From assembly GCA_000711775.1 (NCBI GenBank), contig ARYC01017193.1:1-64000 (forward strand): a DNA stretch of 64,000 nt. The letters run 5' to 3'. The DNA comes from Oxytricha trifallax (taxonomy: Eukaryota; Ciliophora; Spirotrichea; Sporadotrichida; Oxytrichidae). Numbering within the stretch: the stretch's first letter is position 1; each line of letters starts with the position of its first letter. Of this stretch, positions 59,162-64,000 are shown in pieces. A model generated the notes under the pieces. That model did no database searches, was not told the origin of the DNA, and saw only the letters and a program-made list of their open reading frames with translations. Position numbers and translations under genes: made by a program.

Positions 59162-59935
59162 TCATTTCTTATTGCTTGAACTTCTGGGGACTACATATAC
59201 CCTTCTGATGACTCTATCAAAGATAGGAATGTCCTCAACAATAGTCTCTTCCTCATCCTCTTCCATAGCATCGTCTTGCTAGTTTTCATGTTCATCATTC
59301 TACAAAATTTTTCCATTCTCTTGAGTCTACTCCTACAAAATACTTCTAGCACAATTGTCAACTCTCAGATCAAGGTCACTATTTTGCTCATCTTAACTCA
59401 TCTGTTGATCTTCCTACTCATCTATTCCTTTGCAATATCTGGGTAAGTCTTAGCTGGCATCGTCATATTCATCATAGTTGATTCTTAAAGAATCTTTCTT
59501 CTTTGTGGTAGTATTTTCATTTCTGCAAGGTGTTGATTGATTAACATTCTTGCTCAAAGGGGTTTTGGGGTCACATTTTTTGCTTGATAGCTACACTTGC
59601 TGATCAAGATTTCTCTACTAATCAAGATATCCTTACTGGGACTATTTCTGTTTACTATAATCTTACTGCTAGCTGCTTCTTGTAACAAACTTCATAGACT
59701 GAGAAGGCGCTTAGTCTCTCTAAGCTTCCTTAATTTATTGAACTTTATCTTGAATTCGCCTTGTGTTAAACATAAAAGAAGGGCTTGTTGATTGTTTGCT
59801 CTTTGTAAAAGAATTGGGAACGGGGAAATTCTATCTGTAAGGTGAGATTGAAGAATTTACACTCGATATCATAGGGTTATTGTTCATAGCACTGGAGGAT
59901 CTGCCAAGCAATTGAGAAACTCTATTGTTTTTCAT
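59162..59935 (-). CDS. 257-aa acidic Gln/Ser-rich protein, unknown
   Basis: Single frame ATG 59935 to TGA 59162. N-terminal SQLLGRSSSAMNNNPMISS, Gln-rich middle, then acidic AMEEDEEETIVEDIPIFDRV and a conserved-looking end VIRRVYVVPRSSSNKK. Probably disordered with a short C-terminal motif. In-frame C4A4C4 (59559-59570, G4T4G4 on the + strand) encodes CDPKTPL. Upstream in-frame sequence lacks ATG, so a 5' exon is possible. Confidence 0.55.
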
Positions 59936-60433
59936 GTTGGAAGCTATGTTGATAGCAGTGTTGTTGTTTGTAACATGAGATTAGGAACAGTCCTATAACT
60001 ACTACTGTTATTTCACAAATAATGTTAAATTAAATTTGTGTATTTAAATCAAATTTTTTAATTTTATATGAGAATTAATATTCTAAAAATTATTAGTTAA
60101 TTTCACTAATTTTATTCAAAATTATTTTTAATTTAAAAATTTGTATAAAATTATTATAATATTAAATAATGTATTAATTATTTTATGGTATTTTTTTATT
60201 CTCTCATCTTATTTTGAAATAATTTATTAACTACATTTAATCTTATTGAATAGCTGCGATTTAATTGAAATATTAAAGTACAAATTAATATTTCTTAAAA
60301 TAAATCTATTAAGCAATATTCCTTGGAATTTATAAGCGCTAGCATCCTGGATTAAGTTTAGCTGCAAACTTCTTCATTTACAATAGTTTATAAAGTAAAT
60401 TACTTAAAATAAATTTAATTTTAATTATAAATT
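59936..60433. other. AT-rich spacer
   Basis: Promoter side of the acidic-protein gene; AT-rich, no coding pattern. Confidence 0.5.
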
Positions 60434-60845
60434 GGAAACTCTCTATGAGCCTAAAGAGGATCCAATCAGACTGCGAGTTGCATTTCTGGAAGCAGAACAG
60501 TTCTAATGAATGCTAGACATACCCTTCTCATATTCTAAAATCATATAAATAAAATTTAATTATGAGATGAATAAAGAAAAACTTGCTTATAATACACAGG
60601 ATACTTCTCCTTAAAAGGTGATCTGACACAAGTTCTCAAGTTCGATTTCAATATCTCATTTTATGTTTTTGTAGCTTGCTAATCTTGCAAAACCTGGTTC
60701 TATTGAACATTTTTAGGTGATGCACTGCGGCTGGTTTGTACAGATCGAAGTGGCTTAGTTTAATCTATAGATCTAATCTTAATCTATTTAGTAGCATCTT
60801 ATTCAAAAATACATTTTATGCTAAATAATTGAAATCACCAAATGA
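60434..60845 (+). CDS. small gene in pieces, unknown
   Basis: Fragments that look coding: YEPKEDPIRLRVAFLEAEQF (about 60443-60503), ECQTYPSHILKSYK, GDLTQVLKFDFNIS (about 60618-60660), and LANLAKPGSIEHFQVMHCGW followed by FVQIEVAQFNL (from about 60674). Joints need introns or IESs that I could not place; TGA at 60843-60845. Its 3' end overlaps the 3' end of the convergent gene by about 40 bp. No family recognised. Confidence 0.35.
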
Positions 60846-61663
60846 TTCTTTGATTATGTTACTGTTGGCCACAGGATTTCTTCACTCGACTTCCTACTTC
60901 TAAACTCTTGTACAGCAGTTCTTTGGGGAACTGGACTTGTAACTTTCTTCAAATTAGTATTCAAACTTTGTGACAATGTTTCATGAATCTCAGCTTTCTA
61001 AGTTCTAGTTTTCATATACACTTTCGAGGTATTTCTTGGTTTAGGAACAGTAGATGTAGGAGAAGTTTATCTCTAAGGTTATATTGTAGGTTTCTGCTAG
61101 GGGGTCATAGAAGCCTTTCTCTAGTTTTAAACAATGACACGAGAGTTAGATTTAGATTCAGTTTTTTGCGCTAGATTTTCAGGCATTTTCTTTTGAGTTC
61201 TAGAAGGTGACTTTGGCTGAACAGGTTAGGTTGGCTTCTTGCTTGCTTTTCCTATTACATTAAATTTAATTTCTTAAAACACAATCTTACTTTAAGTGGT
61301 TGGACGTCCTGGAGTCATTGCCTTTTATTTAGTAAAAGAAACTTTCTTCACTTTTGTTGATGCTGCTCTCTTTTAAACTATTTACTTGACTTATTTAGTC
61401 TTCTTGATTTACTTGCTATTCTTGCTTATTGGAACAGAGACTTTTTAAGGCTTAGTTTTACAAGGAGTTTTTGTTACTTTTTGAGCTTATTATATATAAA
61501 AAAAAGTTGTCTTATAAGCTTTCTTGGAGATACCTTTACTTTTAGTCAAGCGAGTCTAAGGTTTAGAGATCCTCCTTGAAGTTTCTCTGGACTGCAACTA
61601 AGTTAGAAGCTTGCTTTGAAGAGTAGACTGCCTTGTTTTCCTTGGAGAACTTTTACGAGTCAT
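60803..61663 (-). CDS. basic Lys/Ser/Thr/Pro-rich protein (chromatin-like)
   Basis: Intronless 286-aa frame, ATG 61663 to TGA 60803. Highly basic: MTRKSSPRKTRQSTLQSKLL, KVKKVSFTKQKAMTPGRPTT, KASKKPTQPVQPKSPSRTQK, with SPRK/SPSR sites and a GRP core like an AT-hook. The C-terminus (VQEFRSRKSSEEILWP) is less basic. Composition suits a linker-histone-like or microtubule-binding protein; the former is favoured because of the AT-hook-like core and the similar neighbour at 61979-62521. Confidence 0.55.
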
Positions 61664-61863
61664 TGCTCGAGTGGGACTATTTAAAAATGAAATTAAACCC
61701 ATTTTTCATTTTATAGAGTAGACAAATATAATTCAATAAAGGCGATATTCATGTGGGAATAGCTGTTTTAGCGATCATCGATGGCTGGAACTTTAGATAC
61801 TCTTGTATAACAGTTAGGTGAATAGTTAGCGAATTATTGTTTAACTCTGTCTCTGGAAGTCAT
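61660..61863 (-). CDS. small ORF overlapping the next start
   Basis: ATG 61863 (MTSRDRVKQQFANYSPNCYT, RVSKVPAIDDRQNSYSHMNI) to TGA 61660, 67 aa; the terminal ATGA overlaps the start of the basic-protein gene. The second half is AT-rich and may be intron, so this could be a 5' exon of that gene. Confidence 0.35.
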
Positions 61864-61978
61864 CTAGATCTTAGAAAATAATAATAAAAATTTTATGTAT
61901 GTACTTATCTTTATATTATATGATATTTTAATAAATTTCAAAATTACAAATCAGTGGTAATGAAATAAAAGGAAATTT

Positions 61979-62521
61979 TCAAATTCTTTTAAATAACTAA
62001 TTGTTGATAAAATGAATAATAATCAAAATTATTTTACCTAATTTATTATTTATTTGATCACTACATTTAAATTTAATCTTTGATGTAGGTTTCTTCTAAG
62101 TATGTGAGTTTGGAGTCATAACCTTCTATGATTTGGTAGTTGCCCTGACTTATCTCACTGTTGAATTAGATGCTTGCTTGTTTTTAGATTAAGACCTTGG
62201 TCTCCCTCTGAGACTAATCTATGCTGACTAGTCAATACCTTGGTGGGCATTCTTCTAACCTCTCTAAACTGGAGATGCACACCTGTTGGAAGTTTTCTGA
62301 TCAGAAGCAGCTACTTTCGGTTACTTCAACTTCTTAGCAGGTGATCTGTGGTGTCTGGAGTAATCTGGAGATGGCGAAATTTTTGACTCCACTTAGCAGT
62401 TGCTTTACTAGCACTTTGCTCTTCTCTAAGCGTTAGAGTAGTCTCTAGATCTTGAGCGAGCAATCTTGGTCTTTGGAGAAGTTGAGGTTTAGTTGGAGAC
62501 TTTGTTTCTCAATAACATCAT
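61979..62521 (-). CDS. basic Ser/Arg/Lys-rich protein with AT-hook-like core
   Basis: ATG 62521 to TGA 61979, up to 180 aa. Basic with RSRSRDYSNAQRRAK, SPSPDYSRHHRSPAKKLK and SLRGRPRSQSKNK, the last containing RGRPR, the AT-hook core. The C-terminal 35 residues come from AT-rich sequence and may be intronic or untranslated. Similar in composition to the protein at 60803-61663; both could be nuclear DNA-binding proteins. Confidence 0.5.
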
Positions 62522-62958
62522 AAATCAATCAAAGTAGATGTAAAATTAAAAAAAATTATTAATTAATTACAATTCTTTTTTTTATTTTAAAGTGATATCC
62601 ATTCACAATTAAAATAAAATATTGTGATCCTTTGTTAATAAGACTTACTATTGATAAAATAAAGTAAAAAGTAGCCTGTATTGTTTATTTATAATATTCT
62701 ATGCATGCTTTAAATACAAAAATAATTTCCTGGTTTAGATGTTTCTTTAAATTCTAAATTTACTTTTAGTTGAACTAAGTAATGTTGCAAGTGCAAATTT
62801 TACTTATTATTGGGAGATATCTGTAAATTGTAATTTGAATCATATTATTAATTGATTAGTTTTAATTAATCAATAAAATATAAATGTTTGTAAGTTTAAT
62901 TCAATTAAAAGATAATTTTAGATAAAAAATAATTTTGAATAAATATTATTCATTTGAA
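62522..62958. other. AT-rich spacer
   Basis: Divergent promoter between the basic-protein gene and the EF-hand gene; no coding pattern. Confidence 0.5.
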
Positions 62959-63662
62959 ATGACAGCAGCATAAATGATGCAAATAGTCATCAAAATTCAA
63001 TCATAAGTAAGAAAAGCTTAATTTAAAACCTGACAAGCCAAAATTTCTAAATAATGTCAAAGAATTTCATAGAACGCAATATAATTAATAATACAGAACT
63101 CAATAAAAATGTATTTAATCAATATGGCTCATCATTTGATAAGAACATACCTATCTTAGAATCATGCTAAATCTATGATAAAAAGGGATATGATTATATT
63201 AAATTTTAAGAGCTTATTAAAGTTGTAAATTACAAACCAAATATCCTTTTTAAGTTAAATAGGAATTAATTTTGGAAGTGCTATGATTTAAGATGACGAA
63301 CTGACAATAGCAGATATTAAACAAAGGAAGTAGACATATTTACTTGCAATGAATTTTTAAGAGGTGAGTGTAAATTGAAAAGCCATTGCATTTGTTGTTT
63401 ATCATTTTCAATTAAATATAAATAAATGATCTTATTATTTGACTTATAATAGATCATGAATAGCGTAGTGGGTTCAAGAGATCAGAAATAATTCAGATAT
63501 TTTCTAAATTCAAAGCTTTATGCGAAATGACTCTTAAAGAATTTAAGGATTAAGGGAAAGATTTGACTTAATGCAAAGGTGTAAATTTTGAAAAGTTTAA
63601 AATGAGTTTGCCAGAGCTTAAATTTGAAACAGAAACCTTTGCCAAACGAGTTTTCGATCAAT
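62959..63662 (+). CDS. IQ/EF-hand-type protein, truncated by TBE insertion
   Basis: ATG 62959: MTAAQMMQIVIKIQSQVRKA, an IQ-like calmodulin-binding helix. Later exons (introns about 63221-63256 and 63362-63453) read NIPILESCQIYDKKGYDYIK, IQDDELTIADIKQRKQTYLL, HEQRSGFKRSEIIQIFSKFK and LPELKFETETFAKRVFD, with spacing like degenerate EF-hand pairs. The frame runs straight into the TBE junction at AAT (63660-63662). The rest would lie beyond the element. A frame break near 63028 is unresolved. Confidence 0.5.
63660..63662. other. AAT at right TBE junction
   Basis: AAT immediately precedes CAAAACCCC; same trinucleotide and orientation relative to the tip as at 79-81. Confidence 0.7.
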
Positions 63663-63713
63663 CAAAACCCCAAAACCCCTTAGTGAGGTTTGTAAGTGCT
63701 TTGATTTGTAGGG
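63663..63713. repeat. TBE terminal inverted repeat, right copy
   Basis: Inverted partner of 28-78, about 49/51 identical by eye. Confidence 0.9.
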
Positions 63714-63764
63714 TATAGTTGGGGTCTTATTGGGGTTAGTAGAGAAATTAGGCCAATTTACAAA

Positions 63765-64000
63765 ATGAGAAATAGAAATTAGCGAAATTTAGGGTCGATT
63801 TATGATGAGAAATATTTAGATTTACTGCTTCAGCTTAGGTATGGTACGAGTATTAATATAGATTAAGTCAAACCAGTATTGAATTATGCAGTATTGCAAA
63901 GCTCTTACACAAGAGTGCCTCTACTGTTAGGTATCACTGCATGTTAGCTGTTTAGCATTTTAATTCTGGTACTTGAAAGCATCCTGCTAGAAAATAAAAG
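63765..64000 (+). CDS. TBE-encoded ORF, partial
   Basis: ATG 63765, open to the window edge with TAG/TAA Gln: RNLGSIYDEKYLDLLLQLRY, then VLNYAVLQSSYTRVPLLLG. TBE elements carry a Tc1/mariner-type transposase and two other ORFs; this ORF begins about 100 bp inside the tip. Which of the three it is cannot be told from this fragment. Confidence 0.55.

Larger units (their letters stand above)
63663..64000 (+). mobile_element. TBE transposon terminus (right edge, element continues outside)
   Basis: Starts with CAAAACCCCAAAACCCC, then a 51-bp inverted copy of 28-78. The C/G-rich runs continue to about 63735. An ORF begins at 63765. The other end of this copy lies right of the window. Confidence 0.9.

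Noticed and set aside
59597..61174. Leu/Arg-rich + strand frames at 59597 and 60983
   Set aside because: Antisense shadows of the acidic and basic minus-strand genes.
82..63662. Widespread TAA/TAG in frames as evidence of pseudogenes
   Set aside because: They fall at Gln positions in conserved proteins and TGA serves as the end, so the ciliate code explains them.
1..64000. tRNA, rRNA or CRISPR arrays
   Set aside because: No tRNA T-loop/anticodon patterns, rRNA-like tracts or spaced direct repeats were seen; a covariance-model scan (tRNAscan, Infernal) would be decisive.

Overview
This window reads as germline (micronuclear) DNA of a stichotrich ciliate of the Oxytricha/Stylonychia type. It is very AT-rich. 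In genes recognisable by homology (MRT4, eL43, ELP6, kinesin, SPX-MFS), TAA and TAG sit at glutamine positions and only TGA ends frames, which is the ciliate nuclear code. Introns are short (about 19-60 nt) GT..AG. Many reading frames become continuous only after removing short AT-rich segments flanked by 3-7 bp direct repeats, which is the signature of internal eliminated sequences (IESs) and their pointers. Each edge of the window is the end of a TBE-type (telomere-bearing element) transposon: 1-78 and 63663-64000 carry a 51-bp inverted repeat ending in 17 nt of C4A4/G4T4, next to an AAT target. Species identity is inferred.

Layout, left half: TBE end; NTPase half of a soluble (class III) adenylyl cyclase (82-4043,+); DIX-domain protein (4153-4788,-) divergent from a WDPCP/Fritz-like protein (4851-7337,+); a cyclase catalytic exon on the opposite strand (7312-8084,-), possibly the displaced N-terminus of the first gene; basic Q-rich protein (8557-10064,+); atypical membrane ORF (10488-10895,+); two Trp-repeat proteins (11588-13426,- and 14224-18716,-); HMG-box/histone-fold fusion (19048-20035,-); CHY zinc protein (20230-20837,+); ribosome-assembly factor MRT4 with four IESs (21344-22376,+); 1300-residue coiled-coil protein (22755-26725,-); small ORFs; 199-aa membrane protein (28326-28925,-); SPX-MFS transporter (29098-31909,+).

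Right half: a possible SAS-4/CPAP locus (32036-36199,+) with a TCP10 domain; membrane protein (36321-37056,-); kinesin-RCC1 fusion (37632-42624,-); ribosomal protein eL43 (42975-43402,-); several Q/N-rich unknown proteins (43769-52806); HACD/PTPLA-like dehydratase (52963-53934,+); two-RRM protein (55085-56476,+); Elongator subunit ELP6 (56633-58272,+); coiled-coil, acidic and AT-hook-like basic proteins (58317-62521); and an IQ/EF-hand gene (62959-63662,+) cut by the right TBE. There is no operon logic. Genes lie on both strands with spacers mostly of 50-900 bp, as expected of future nanochromosomes packed side by side. Many genes hint at cilia, centrioles or cortex (kinesin-RCC1, TCP10, DIX, WDPCP-like, sAC), but no shared pathway can be shown from sequence alone.

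All translations were done by eye. Exon and IES borders are firm where a pointer restores a known protein and approximate elsewhere. With TGA as the only stop, long open frames arise easily by chance, so unknown short ORFs are given low confidence.
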